64,000 nucleotides of DNA, taken from contig CAJNDS010001724.1 in the NCBI GenBank assembly GCA_905221605.1, positions 511,416-575,415 of the forward strand. Direction: 5' to 3'. Shown in pieces: positions 1-9,296 of the stretch (position 1 is the stretch's first letter; every line of letters begins with the position of its first letter). This stretch comes from Symbiodinium natans. Lineage: Eukaryota > Sar > Dinophyceae > Suessiales > Symbiodiniaceae. The translations under genes were made by a program, and so were the position numbers. Under the pieces are notes generated by a model that was not told the origin of the DNA, did not search any database, and saw nothing but the letters and a program-made list of their open reading frames with translations.

Positions 1-176
1 CACACGCACACATACACATCAACACACACGAACACACGTCAACCTCAACACACGCACACACACACACACACATCTCAGCACAAACGCACACACACACACA
101 CACATCTCAGCACAAACACACATACACACACGTCATCACACAGGCACACACATATCTCAACACACACACACACAAA

Positions 177-209
<33 letters not shown>

Positions 210-306
210 CACACACAACACACACACACACACACATACACTTGACCACACACACATCTCAACACACACACACACACATAAACATCTGAACGCACACACA
301 AGCATC

Positions 307-354
<48 letters not shown>

Positions 355-592
355 TCAACACACACACACACACCTTTCAACACACACACACACACACACG
401 CAGAGGCATCAACGCACACACACCCACAATCATCAACACACATCAACACACATACACACACACACATCAACCAACACACACACACACGCACATCAACACA
501 CACACACACACACATCAACACACACACACACACACACACACGCACATCAACACACACACACACACATCAACACACACACACACACAGAGATC
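1..592. repeat. Impure CA microsatellite with CATCAA interruptions
   Basis: Almost pure (CA)n broken every 15-40 bases by short CATCAA, CATCTCAG or CGCA units. Both strands are open in several frames, but only as low-complexity Cys/Val or Thr/His repeats, so I do not call a gene. It ends abruptly at about 592, where normal-complexity sequence begins. Confidence 0.95.
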
Positions 593-759
593 ACAGACCC
601 AAGGGGTGGATTCTTGGTTTTGCAGCCGGCTTCGTAACTTCGCTTTTGCAATCCGTTTAAAGCGCTGTGGTTGATTGAATGCACAAGATTGGCACTTCTG
701 ACCTTTGGGGTAAAAGGCTCGATGAAGACCTGCGATTCGAAACTCCGCACCGGAGCCTC

Positions 760-830
760 CTACAGGGTTAGGGTTTAGGGTTTAGGGTTTAGAGTTTAGG
801 GTTTAGGGTTTAGGGTTTAGGGTTTAGGAG
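760..830 (+). repeat. Interstitial telomeric array, TTTAGGG orientation
   Basis: About nine TTTAGGG heptamers with one TTTAGAG variant. It is followed by a short spacer that ends in a pyrimidine-rich tract and an AG at 864-865, which fits the 3' end of an intron. Confidence 0.95.
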
Positions 831-865
831 GTGATCCTTTTTTTCATGGGAAGCTGGTTTTTCAG

Positions 866-949
866 GACTACCAGCCGGAATTCCACCAGAGCCGCCAGAG
901 GGGCTACCAGAAGGGATACCACCGCTCTTCTTACAATCGCTACGACCAG
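866..949 (+). CDS. Exon-like block rich in Tyr/Gln/Arg
   Basis: Unrecognised. It follows a good acceptor (GTTTTTCAG) and reads 28 residues starting DYQPEFHQSRQ, rich in tyrosine, glutamine and basic residues. The composition resembles low-complexity RNA-binding or RGG/YQ-type tails, but that is only an impression. The frame stays open through 979, where it stops inside TTTAGGG repeats. It lies about 280 bp upstream of a glutamine-rich block on the same strand and may belong to the same gene. The donor is unclear: the first GT is at 949-950. Confidence 0.4.
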
Positions 950-978
950 TCGCTTGGTTTTTTGCTATGCTTTCCCTC

Positions 979-1048
979 TAGGGTTTAGGGTTTAGGGTTT
1001 AGGGTTTAGGGTTTAGGGTTTAGGGTTTAGGGTTTAGGGTTTAGGGTA
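979..1048 (+). repeat. Interstitial telomeric array, TTTAGGG orientation
   Basis: Ten near-perfect TTTAGGG units between two exon-like blocks, in the position of an intron. Confidence 0.95.
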
Positions 1049-1222
1049 TACTTTCCCTTATTGGGTTTAAGAGGACCATATTCAGGAATATTTTCAGAGG
1101 GTTTCAGGGGCCATCCTAGCTAGCTTTGTGGTGATGTCGTTGGCCCGTGTCTCTTGACGTTGGGGTTTGGTGGTGCTGTCTCAGGTGTTGCACGCTGCCC
1201 TCATGTCTCTTCTTCTCCGTTG

Positions 1223-1422
1223 AAGCCGAGGTACAACAACCGGCAGCAGGAAAGGCAGCAGCCGCAGCAACAGCAGCAGCAACAGCACCACCAGCAGCAG
1301 CAGCAGCCACAACAGCAGCCGCAACAGCAATCCCAACAACAGCAGCCGCAGCAGACGCCGCAGCAGCAGCAGCGGGGCAAGAGAGGTGGGAAACAGCAGA
1401 ATCTCAGTCGTGCACTATGCAG
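1223..1422 (+). CDS. Glutamine-rich exon
   Basis: CAG/CAA/CCG-rich block reading RYNNRQQERQQPQQ and onward in the frame containing 1229. It has about thirty Gln with Pro and His interruptions and a basic end (RGKRGGKQQNLSRALC). Gln is coded by mixed CAG and CAA, and the shifted frame (poly-Ala) is less natural, so I prefer the Gln frame. The right edge CTATGCAG then GTTCCC is an acceptable donor at 1423; the left edge may be TTGAAG at 1224. Together with the 866-949 block it suggests a low-complexity protein of unknown function. Confidence 0.45.
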
Positions 1423-1523
1423 GTTCCCCCTTGTTTCCGGTTCAAACTTGATGTTCCTTCAGGTTAGCTACTGTTCCACAGTGCAGGAGGAGGGGCTCGT
1501 TAGCCGGATCCCCGCTTGATTTA

Positions 1524-1622
1524 TCGCTGAGCTCTCCACCGTTCCAAGACGCCTTAGCCGAATTCTTTCACCCCCAAAACCAGAGACCCGAAGCTTGGAA
1601 GTTAGCGTTTCGGCTTATTGGG
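1524..1622 (+). CDS. Exon-like block
   Basis: Open frame of 33 residues beginning SLSSPPFQDALAEFF and ending with EAWKLAFRLIG. This is a helix-like, non-repetitive composition typical of a folded protein. The frame terminates in the CCCTAAA array that starts at about 1630. The true left edge may be the AG at 1530-1531. There is no GT donor at the right edge; a GA donor (GGGATCCC) of the kind reported for dinoflagellates is possible. Family not recognised. Confidence 0.4.
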
Positions 1623-1806
1623 ATCCCAAAACCCTAAACCCTACACCCTCAACACCAAACCCTAAACCCTAAAGGCCCTAAACCATAAACCCTAAACCAT
1701 AAACCCTAAACCATAAACCCTAAACCCTAAACCCTAAGACCTAAGACCCCAAACCCTAAACCCCAAGCCCTTTAGGCTTCTCGGTTCCCCTCGGCAGGGA
1801 GCTCAG

Positions 1807-1898
1807 GTTTGAAGGCAGGCTTCCGCTCTTACATGGCAAGCCTGGAAGAGAACATCCTGAATTCTTCCCTTCGTGCCTACTTTATCAGACCCGCAGAC
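1807..1898 (+). CDS. Exon-like block
   Basis: After the acceptor GAGCTCAG the frame reads LKAGFRSYMASLEENILNSS then LRAYFIRPAD, a plausible amphipathic segment, and runs into CCCTAAACCCC at about 1895. It is flanked by CCCTAAA on both sides. It probably belongs with the blocks to its left, but the phase linkage is not resolved. Family not recognised. Confidence 0.42.
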
Positions 1899-1964
1899 CC
1901 TAAACCCCAATCCCCAAACCCCAATCCCTAAACCCCAAACCCTAAACCCTAAACCCCAAACGCC

Positions 1965-2025
1965 AACCGCCAGTTCCCTGCAGAGTGTCCGAGAGGTCAG
2001 CTAAGCGGGTGGCAAAAAAAAAAAA
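1965..2025 (+). pseudogene. Truncated copy of the exon at 43542
   Basis: Forty-nine bases plus an A tract match 43576-43633 with one mismatch, and both copies keep the reading frame (RQFPAECPRGQLSGWQKK). In the 43-kb copy the similarity is part of a longer exon. Here the homology begins immediately after a degenerate CCCTAAA/CCCCAAA array and ends in twelve A. I read this as a copied exon fragment bounded by telomeric sequence, not an independent exon. Confidence 0.55.
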
Positions 2026-2150
2026 CCCAAACGCTCTATAAGCTGGTCTGCTCGGGGCTGGTGGCACACAACCCCTCGAAAGCCCAAGGGGCGGTTCGCG
2101 GGGTCCGGCGAGCGAGCCGCTGGGTGAAGACGCCGTGCCTGGCCTTGCCT

Positions 2151-2244
2151 ATATCCCCCTTGAAAAATATAATGTGTTGTTTATATGAAACCCAAGAAAG
2201 CATGAAACACATCATTTTTATTAAGGTTCTAAGGGGAGTATGGT
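2151..2244. mobile_element. Palindromic element, family L copy 1
   Basis: Begins ATATCCCCCTTGAAAAATAT and ends TTAAGGTTCTAAGGGGAGTATGG, with an AT-rich middle. Diverged relatives sit at 18772-18865 and 57159-57256 with the same ends and similar length. No protein is encoded, so it is a MITE-like non-autonomous element. Confidence 0.6.
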
Positions 2245-2249
2245 TGCAA

Positions 2250-3090
2250 CCCATAGAGAGTTTAGGTCTTTGGGGTTTTGGGTTTAGGGGTTCATAGGGT
2301 TTATAGGGTTTTCGCGTTTTAGGGTTTAGGGTAGAGAGTTTAGGGCTTTAAGGTTTTGGATTTCGGGCTTAGGGGTCTACAGGGTTTTAGGGTTTTATGG
2401 TTTCGGGGTTTTAAGGTTTAGGGTTTAGGGTTCTGCAGGGTTTACGGGCGGGGGGGGGGGGGGTTTAGGGAAGCTTAGGGTTTTCGGGGTTTACCGAAGT
2501 TTCGGGAAGTGTATAGGGGTTCAGGGGTTTACGGTTGTAAGGGTTTAGGGTTGAGGGTTTAAGTTTCAAGGTTTAGGGTCGGGATTTTCCCCCTTATACA
2601 AACAGCCCTGAATAGGGATTAGAATCGCGGGTACTATAACCCCTATTAAGGACTGTTAGTAGAGATATTGACGACACTGGGGACATTCGGTCTTGGGACT
2701 TGAATTCTGAGAGCTGAGGGATTACCCAGACCCCGCAAATCAGCCTTCACAGGTTGGGTTAAGGAGGGTTTAGGGTTGAATTAGGGTTTAGGGTCCATGG
2801 TTTGGGGTTTAAGGCTTAGGGTGTAGGATTTTCGGTTTAGTGTTTAGGGTGTAGTGCCGGGTTGTGGGGCAGCCAAACCTTGCGAGAGCACAGCCAAGCT
2901 CGTTGCAAAAGGGTTAGGGTTTCGGGTTTAGGCCCCAGACCCAGGGTATGGCCGCTGTGCTGGGTGCTTTACAGGGTCCAAGTATAGGCCTACACTTACA
3001 CTACCTTGTAGGCCGTAGCACTGCCAAACCATACATACATCCCCGCCAAAGTTTCAAGGCCCTATAAACCCTAAACCCTAAACCCTAAAC
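2250..3090. other. Degenerate telomeric DNA with one family-B element
   Basis: Mostly decayed GGGTTTAGGG/GGTTTTGGG variants, a G11 tract near 2451 and a diverged palindrome at 2584-2680. A short open frame at about 2851-2912 (VPGCGAAKPCESTAKLVAKG) could be an exon but has no clear borders. I see no firm gene. Confidence 0.6.
2584..2680. mobile_element. Palindromic element, family B copy 1
   Basis: Shares CCCCCTTATA near its start and CCTATTAAGGACTGTTAG near its end with five other copies in the window. The ends are decayed here compared with the 55.2-kb copy. Confidence 0.5.
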
Positions 3091-3099
3091 CCTAAGTAG

Positions 3100-3171
3100 T
3101 TAATCCGCCTCTTGTGCCCCAATGAGTCGAAGGTGCAGCTCCTCACCTCGCATCTCATGGCGCAGGCCTGA
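3100..3171 (+). CDS. Exon-like block, possible C-terminus
   Basis: From an AG at 3098-3099, directly after CCCTAAA repeats, the frame reads LIRLLCPNESKVQLLTSHLM then AQA and a TGA at 3169. It could be a terminal exon. It is followed at once by a 100-bp CCCTAAA array. Family not recognised. Confidence 0.35.
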   Translation, partial: LIRLLCPNESKVQLLTSHLMAQA

Positions 3172-3186
3172 TAGGAATTCGGCGCC

Positions 3187-3285
3187 CCTAAACCCCAAAC
3201 CCTAAACCCTAAACCCTAAACCCTAAACCCTAAACCCTAAACCCTAAACCCTAAACCCTAAACCCTAAACCCTAAACCCTAACGC
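3187..3285 (-). repeat. Long CCCTAAA array
   Basis: About fourteen near-perfect CCCTAAA units upstream of a 42-nt exon-like block. Confidence 0.95.
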
Positions 3286-3318
3286 TTCCCTGAGTCCACC
3301 CGTGTGTGCGTGACCTAG

Positions 3319-3360
3319 ATTCCGCCAAGCAAAGAGGCCATCTTGGCATCTGGGGCCACG
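3319..3360 (+). CDS. 42-nt micro-exon abutting TTTAGGG
   Basis: Between an acceptor CTAG at 3318 and the start of GTTTAGGG at 3361 there are exactly fourteen codons (IPPSKEAILASGAT), phase 0 at both ends. The whole next array begins as the donor. Upstream lies CCCTAAA. Short, so chance is possible, but its geometry matches several longer exons in this window. Confidence 0.35.
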
Positions 3361-3912
3361 GTTTAGGGTTTAGGGTTTAGGGTTTAGGGTTTAGGGTTTA
3401 GGGTTTAGGGTTTAGGCTTTTTGGGGGGTATAGCCCTATATAGTCCCTATATGCCTAAGTAGGCCCTGAATAACCCCAAAGAACCCCTAAGGTCCCTCAT
3501 AAGGGGTCCCTCAGCCATGTGGGCACTCAATATACCCCCTAAATACTTTAATTCTTAGTTTAGGAACCCCCCAAGAAGGGTACCCCTATGCTCGGAAACC
3601 CCATATGCTTCCCTTCTTTAACACTTTAACAGGCATACACAGCAATGGATATGTAGTTGTGTACTCTAGCACGAAACTCCACAAGCAGAAAAGCTCGACG
3701 CTTCTTTTCGTCATACATCGGTTGCTCTGGCCGAAAATTTTGTCAAGGGTATATCGGTTACCTAAAAGCTCAACTCTAAACCCTAAACAAGCCCTAAACC
3801 CTAAACCCTAAACCCTAAACCCCTTCATAAAGAAGGTAACGGATCACCCTAAACCCTAAATCCTAAACCCTAAACCCTAAACCCAGCCTCAATGCTCGTA
3901 CCTTGCCTTCAG

Positions 3913-3999
3913 GTCTTGAGACAGCGAAAGCCTCTGGAGGAGGGAAGAAGCGTCCAACTCTCGCTTCCCGATTCTTGGCCCTCAGGGCTTCAGGGATTC
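3913..3999 (+). CDS. Basic exon-like block
   Basis: After TTGCCTTCAG it reads LETAKASGGGKKRPTLASRF then LALRASG, with a donor GTAGGGTTTAGG at 4000. Lys/Arg-rich. CCCTAAA lies upstream and TTTAGGG downstream. Family not recognised. Confidence 0.4.
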
Positions 4000-4474
4000 G
4001 TAGGGTTTAGGGTTTAGGGTTTAGGGTTAGGGTTTAGGGTTTAGGGTTTAGGGCTTAGGGTTTAGGGTTTAGGGGTTTCAGGGTTTCAGGGTTTCAGGGT
4101 CTTAGTCGCTGAGTAACTACAGAACCTTTAACCTTTGGTGGTATATACATTCCTACCAGAATTTAGAGGTGTTGTGGCCAGGGTACTCAGCAACTAGGGG
4201 GTTTATGGATGGAGTTTAGGGTTTCAGGGGGTCCAGGGGACCAGGGACACAGAGGCTGGTACAGGGGTGTGAAAGCAGGCTTTCCTAGGATTTAGGGTTT
4301 AGGGTTTCGGGTTCAGGGCTAAAAGTTCCAACTTGAGGGTGTAGACTTGGAGGTTCATCGGTTATAAGCAGGACTGTAAGTATGGCAACGATGCTGAAAC
4401 CCTAAACCCCAAACCCTAGACCCTAAACCCTAAACCCCAACCCCAAACCCCAAACCCTAAACCCTGTAGTGTTC

Positions 4475-4567
4475 CATAAGTCCAAGAGAAAAACATGTCG
4501 TGAAGCGCAGCTTCGGGTTTACGGTGCGCTACTGGGCTCCTTCGACCACGTTACCAAAACAACCTGA
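4475..4567 (+). CDS. Exon-like block ending in TGA
   Basis: Thirty residues beginning HKSKRKTCREAQLRVYGALL and ending FDHVTKTT before TGA at 4565. Basic start, hydrophobic middle. An AG at 4479-4480 could be the acceptor. Flanked by CCCTAAA upstream and TTTAGGG downstream. Confidence 0.35.
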   Translation, partial: HKSKRKTCREAQLRVYGALLGSFDHVTKTT

Positions 4568-4752
4568 TGAAGTTCCTTCAGAGGGTTTACGGTCTAGGGT
4601 TTAGGGTTCAGGGTTCAGGGTTTAGGGTTTCTTCACTGGGCTTTGGAGTACTATACTTTAATACTTTTTTTGGTTCTGGGTTCCTATTATTGCTACTTAT
4701 TACCTAAAAAGTATATACTTTTTTCCAGGGTCTACTCCAAAGCTAAGTTCAG

Positions 4753-4852
4753 GACTTCCTTAAGCTGGGTTTTGCGGCAGGCGTCGTGTCTACAAGCGTC
4801 CACCCTATGCGTATCCCTCACTTCCTGGCGTGCCACCCTTGGGCAATATTGG
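4753..4852 (+). CDS. Exon-like block, strong composition
   Basis: From the acceptor GTTCAG at 4752 the frame reads DFLKLGFAAGVVSTSVHPMR then IPHFLACHPWAILG, with GT at 4853 leading into CTTGGGTTTAGGG. The composition is that of a real protein segment (hydrophobic, His/Cys/Trp containing). The intervening sequence on its left holds a short AT-rich palindrome (about 4643-4735). Family not recognised. Confidence 0.5.
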
Positions 4853-4980
4853 GTCTTGGGTTTAGGGTTTCGGGTTTAGGGTTTAGGGCTTAGGGTCTGG
4901 GTTCAAAAGGGGTTTTAGGCAAAAGCCTTCTTGTGGGATGAGCAAAAGTGGTTTGCTTTGAGTAGTTTATGGGGGCTAGG

Positions 4981-5064
4981 ATGGCAGTACAAAGACAAGT
5001 GGCCAGAGTCGTCCGGCAGCTAGGCATCAGCCTCTCTCTCGCGCTTCATGTCCTGACGCAGCAT
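4981..5064 (+). CDS. Exon-like block beginning with ATG
   Basis: Open from ATG at 4981: MAVQRQVARVVRQLGISLSL then ALHVLTQ, an amphipathic helix-like segment. It follows CTAG at 4978 and ends where the family-A palindrome begins at 5071, so it might be a first exon or an internal one. Confidence 0.38.
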
Positions 5065-5070
5065 CAATAT

Positions 5071-5175
5071 TTGGAGGCTCATATGGGTACTATATAATAA
5101 GTAGGGTTATCAGTTCCCTAAATAAGGTGAAAAGCATAGTTACCATACGTATAGCTATCCATGAACCTCCAAGTA
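5071..5175. mobile_element. Palindromic element, family A copy 1
   Basis: Starts TTGGAGGCTCATATGGGTAC and ends in the inverted ATGAACCTCCAAGTA. The core has AAGTAGGGTTA and GTTACCATAC. This is the best represented element family in the window (about ten copies). No coding capacity. Confidence 0.75.
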
Positions 5176-5627
5176 TTCTCTGGCCCTTGCCATGGCCTGG
5201 GTGCAAAGCGTTGGTAAGCTTAGCCGTGCACCTCCGTGAGTTCCACCCTCTCAGCCTTGTATTATATTGTTGAGGGGGGCGCTAGAAATGAGCACGGTTC
5301 CTACACATGATCTCGTGCCCTACGTTCGCGCCCACCCCCCGCCCCCCCTCCCACCTTCCCCACCCACCACCTCTTCCTCCTCTCCATCCTCACAAGGCCC
5401 CACAAGTGTAGTTCTGCCGCACACACCTCTCAACATCGAGACAACAAAATGCGTGCACTGGTGCCACACATCTCTCCACATCACAGCCTGCGACCGACAG
5501 ATGGAGACTGAGCTTCGGGGGGGGGGGGGGGGGGGGTTAGGAAGAGAGGCGTGGAAAGGGTACAGATACTCCAGTACTTCAGGCACATCTCGCTAATTTT
5601 ACGCGAATAAAGGTTACTCTAGGTAAG

Positions 5628-5704
5628 TCCGAAACCTCCGCATCGACACAGAGCCCCAGGATTGGCTGGATGAGATTCCCAACAGCGCCTTGTCCACGTA
5701 CCAA
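5628..5704 (+). CDS. Acidic exon-like block with GT donor
   Basis: Reads RNLRIDTEPQDWLDEIPNSA then LSTYQ (25 residues), with a clean donor GTAGGC at 5705 and an AG at 5626-5627. Non-repetitive, acidic, with Trp, so among the more convincing blocks. Downstream is a TTTAGGG array (5752-5795). Family not recognised. Confidence 0.5.
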
Positions 5705-5960
5705 GTAGGCTGCAGGTTGAGTCGTTTAGGGGGGCGGGCTTCGGGGGTTCGGGTTTAGGGTTTAGGGTTTAGGGTTTAGGGTTTAGGGTTTAGGGCTTTT
5801 GCGGGTAGTTGCCACTGGGGTCCTAAAGCCTGATTCAATACAGAGCGGTCGGAATTTGGTGCCTTGGAATGCGGTTTAGATTGCTAGTCCTTAGGGACGA
5901 AATGAACCCCAAAAGGGTTTACGGCTCATATGCCTTGGTGGCACTTCTGGGGTTCACTGA

Positions 5961-6045
5961 GTCCCCAAGGGCACGAAGGGCACAGGCATAGATGGCTTTG
6001 CGAGTCAACGGCAGAAACAAAAGACGTTTGGAAACTCTGCATTGG
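5961..6045 (+). CDS. Exon-like block
   Basis: Open frame SPKGTKGTGIDGFASQRQKQ then KTFGNSALG, hydrophilic, with a possible donor GTAGTT at 6046. The upstream sequence (5889-5955) belongs to the family-F repeat. Moderate support only. Confidence 0.33.
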
Positions 6046-6187
6046 GTAGTTCTCTAAACTTTTGGGATCCTTGTTTTAAGGGTGCCATACTATACAGGTA
6101 CCCCAAGACCATGTACACCCTCAGAACCCTAAACCCTAAGCCTAGACCCTAAACCTAAACCCTAAACCCTAAGTCAGTCCCAACGCG

Positions 6188-6297
6188 ATGGCTTGTGAAC
6201 TCAGGCACAGGCATCTCCGCCGAGCGCCGAACTGGAGTCAACCGCGCACTGCGGCACTTAAGCAACTTAGACCCAGAGTGGAGCCCTTGTTCCCCTA
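6188..6297 (+). CDS. Arg-rich exon-like block
   Basis: Reads MACELRHRHLRRAPNWSQPR then TAALKQLRPRVEPLFP. Flanked by CCCTAAA (to 6172) and TTTAGGG (from 6301). Borders not certain. Family not recognised. Confidence 0.35.
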
Positions 6298-6381
6298 TTT
6301 GGGGTTTAGGGTTTAGGGCTGCTACCCTAAGTCCTAAACCCTAAACCCTAAACCCTAAACCCACGACTGTTGCCTGCGCAG

Positions 6382-6459
6382 CTGACTCGTTTGGAGGGCC
6401 TGCCAGCTCGGGTGGCCAAAAACAAACCAGAAAAAGTTCCCTGCACCGTCAACCCCTGT
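6382..6459 (+). CDS. Exon-like block
   Basis: After GCGCAG at 6381: LTRLEGLPARVAKNKPEKVP then CTVN. Typical soluble-protein composition. CCCTAAA arrays lie on both sides. Family not recognised. Confidence 0.4.
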
Positions 6460-6666
6460 TATAAAACCTAAACCCTAAAACCTAAATCTTAAACCCTAAA
6501 CCCGAAACCCTAAACCTAACCCTAAACCCCAAACCCTAACCCTAAACCCTACATCCCTCCTACACTGTGGACCAAGGCAACAAGCTACCAGGATGCTGTT
6601 GGACTGTGGGACAGACGCGGGAGGACGGCCATGTCACATTAGGGTTTAGGGTTTAGGGTTTAGGGA

Positions 6667-7430
6667 AAGAGCTGTAAAGCATTGGAATTGTATATAATAT
6701 GTGCTTATTACTAATTACCACCCCATTTAGGGTGGAAGAACCAGCCCACATGTCTTGCCTTTTCGGGTTCCGGACTCGGCTACATGTTGTTTAAGGGGCA
6801 GCTTGCGAATTTTGTACAAGCACTGTTACATGAAAATTGTGTTTCTCATTTCGGCTTTATACCTGTGCACTCAACACACCTTGTTAATGTCGTACTGTCG
6901 TTACTCTTGGTGTTGAATCTTGCTTTCTTGTGTTGCTCTTGGTTCTTGTACTTGCTAGTGGTGCTGCTTTACTTAGTGATTTGAAGCTTGTTGTCATCAT
7001 CACTCTTCCTCTTGTTGCTACTTAAGTTTTCATTTTCATGATCATCATCATCATCATCACCATCATCATCATCACCCTCATGCCAGATGGCATCGAACAG
7101 GTTTACGATTATTATTGCCTTGTTCTTATTTGGGCATGTTCACATTTGCATCGCCAGACATGGGTGGGTTTGCCCTTGCCCGAGTGACCGTCCGCACTCT
7201 GGTCTCTTCATTGTTGGAATCTTTGTTGCCATGAAAGGTTGTCATCAGATGGCTTGCCTGAAAGGTCTCTTAAGCCGGTAATCTGGACTTTACTCAAAAA
7301 CTCAGCAAGCAAGAAAATTACGGAAAGGTGCAGCACGTGGAAATGTCTGTGTTTTCGAGCCCTTTGAAAAGATAACAATCAAGCACTTGCCACATCTCCC
7401 TGCACAACTAATCAGTTCAGGGCCAATGGT
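6667..7430. other. AT-richer, telomere-free stretch
   Basis: No telomeric motif. Contains T-rich segments and a (CAT)n stretch at 7036-7078. A 66-codon hydrophobic frame (6784-6984: long Leu/Val run) and a 64-codon frame (7087-7281) are open but T-rich and have no supporting borders. This may be a 3' untranslated or intergenic region. Confidence 0.5.
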
Positions 7431-7435
7431 GCTTA

Positions 7436-7616
7436 GTGGATCCGATCCTACTTCAGACCTCTACTCTGTGCACTATTGTGGGCACCACTGCGAACCGTCA
7501 GAAGTCCACGCTAGAGGATGAGAGCGGGCACCCTCAACCTGTTGCGCTGGCAAGCAGTGGTTCACGACATCGGGCACGGAAGAAGGCAGGTCGTAGTCAC
7601 ATGGTCCCTGAATATG
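7436..7616 (+). CDS. Exon-like block running into GTTTAGGG
   Basis: Open frame with TTANRQKSTLEDESGHPQPV then ALASSGSRHRARKKAGRSHM and VPEY. The coding frame meets GTTTAGGG exactly at 7617, so the telomeric motif would be the donor. The left border is not defined. Basic, Ser-rich, unrecognised. Confidence 0.35.
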
Positions 7617-7721
7617 GTTTAGGGTTTAGGGTGGTCCCTTACCTTCTTCTTAAAAGGGAGTCGGTCCCCCTTGAAGGGCCCCATATGAGGGGACCATGCA
7701 ACTACCCAAAAGAAGGTAGAG

Positions 7722-7801
7722 TCGGCCAACCACTGCAGGAGATCCACGTCTTCTTGGCTGACGCAGCACGCTTTTCCAAGTGGGCCGAGGGGGCCATCTG
7801 A
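7722..7801 (+). CDS. Exon-like block with stop
   Basis: After GTAGAG at 7721 it reads VGQPLQEIHVFLADAARFSK then WAEGAI and TGA at 7799. Amphipathic, plausible C-terminal exon. The sequence immediately left (7635-7715) looks like a small palindromic element ending AGAAGGTAGAG. Confidence 0.38.
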
Positions 7802-7996
7802 ACTTTCGCAGCAGCTCCGCACAAGGAACAGTCTAAGACAGGCAGGCGGTTTAGGGGTTTTAGGGCTTCGGTTTCAGGGTTTAGGGCCTAGGGTTTAGGG
7901 TTGGCAAGATCTATGGCGCTCAAATGCCAAACGACGGTTGGCATATAGTTAGACTCAGTTAGACTGGAGTCGCTGCAACTTCTTGACCCTCTGTGC

Positions 7997-8090
7997 CTAC
8001 TATTTGCTTAAGAACCCCAAAAAAGGAAAAAATAGTAATCCCTATATTACCCTTAAGAAGGAGGAATAGGGTTCTTAAGCAATTAGTAGG
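7997..8090. mobile_element. Palindromic element, family I copy 1
   Basis: Terminal inverted repeats CCTACTATTTGCTTAAGAAC and GTTCTTAAGCAATTAGTAGG are nearly perfect. A second member with the same GCTTAAGAAC ends is at 62392-62477. Confidence 0.75.
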
Positions 8091-8212
8091 TGCTGATGCT
8101 GGTGGACTCGGGGTCGTTTGTTCAAGCTCGGTTGGGTTGACGGTGCTTGCCGAGTCCCGCCATCCCCAGCCTGTTTTGAAGCGGAAAGCTTGCTGAAGCT
8201 CTTCAGCAAGCT

Positions 8213-8401
8213 GCCTAAACCCTAAACCCTAAACCCTAAACCCTAAACCCTAAACCCTAAACCCTAAACCCTAAACCCTAAACCCTAAACCCCAAACCCT
8301 AAACCCTAAACCCTAAACCCTAAACCCTAAACCCTAAACCCTAAACCCTAAACCCTAACCCTAAACCCTAAACCCTAAACCCTAAACCCTAAACCCTAAA
8401 T
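8213..8401 (-). repeat. Longest CCCTAAA array of the window
   Basis: About 27 units with very few variants (one CCCCAAA, one six-base unit). Its low divergence suggests recent formation or expansion compared with the decayed arrays elsewhere. Confidence 0.97.
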
Positions 8402-8651
8402 CTATCGGACCGCCCCAACGTGGATCCTTCCGTTTGTATCGCAAAGGGCGTGAGGCATGTCCTGCAGCAAGTCGTGTGAGCAACGCCCCCCAAAACCATC
8501 CCCGCCCCATCAACCTTGCAACGAGATGCGCGGCTGCGTGGCGTGGTCTCGTTAGGGTATGGTGCCATAGCGGAAGCGCTTATGGTGATTCTCTGCTGCT
8601 GCAGGTTCAGGCTCACTGTTGCACACGCATCATGTGGTGCAACTCTAGCAG

Positions 8652-8834
8652 CAAGCGCCTGTCAACACCAACACGAAGATAGACCTTCTGCTAGACCCGA
8701 GGAAGGAAGAGCTGAGGCAACGGGCCAAATCCAAAGACACCAAGGATCGAATGAAGAGAGCCAGGAACCTGCCAGCCAAGAACAGCGGTACCATTTTTCC
8801 CTCTGAAAGAGGAGGTGCTGGAAAAGTATTCTAG
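8652..8834 (+). CDS. Lys/Arg-rich terminal exon
   Basis: From the acceptor AGCAG at 8651 the frame reads QAPVNTNTKIDLLLDPRKEE, then LRQRAKSKDTKDRMKRARNL, PAKNSGTIFPSERGGAGKVF and TAG at 8832. It is strongly charged, with a predicted helical basic stretch, and unlike any repeat translation. It could be a nuclear or RNA-associated protein tail, but that is inference. An open hydrophobic frame immediately upstream (8510-8640, with LGYGAIAEALMVILCCC) may be a preceding exon. CCCTAAA arrays follow at 8886. Confidence 0.5.
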   Translation, partial: QAPVNTNTKIDLLLDPRKEELRQRAKSKDTKDRMKRARNLPAKNSGTIFPSERGGAGKVF

Positions 8835-8964
8835 TTCTCAGGGAACTTTCTGGGCACCCGGCAGGAGCTGTAGCACATGAAGCTCTAAACCCTAAACCCT
8901 GAAACCCTAACCCCAAACCCAAGCCGCAGTCGCGCTCAGTTGCTCAAATTCAGAGACAGCGCCG

Positions 8965-9114
8965 AGTAAACCCTAAACCTTCAACCCTCAACCCTCAACC
9001 CTAAACCCTAAACCCTAAACCCTAAACCCTAAACCCTAAACCCTAAACCCTACACCCTAAACCCTAAACCCTAAACCCTAAACCCTAAACCCTAAACCCT
9101 AAACCCTAAACCCT
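8965..9114 (-). repeat. CCCTAAA array with CCCTCAA start
   Basis: Starts with three CCCTCAA variants and continues as about seventeen good CCCTAAA units. Confidence 0.95.
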
Positions 9115-9296
9115 AGCCTCGGAACCCTCGGAACCCTGGGTTCGGAATCCTCAAGGCAAGGGTGTTTCGGGCACCTCAGGGGGGCTTGAGGATCCTAGAA
9201 GCCTGTGACGTTGTTGGGGTTTAGGGTTTAGGGTTTAGGGTTTAGGGTTTAGGGTTTAGGGGTTAGGGTTTAGGGCTTAGGGTTTAGGGTTTAGGG

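Noticed and set aside
75-660. Long open frames of Cys/Val or Thr/His in the CA microsatellite
   Set aside because: Trivial translation of CA repeats on both strands; no unique sequence and no borders.
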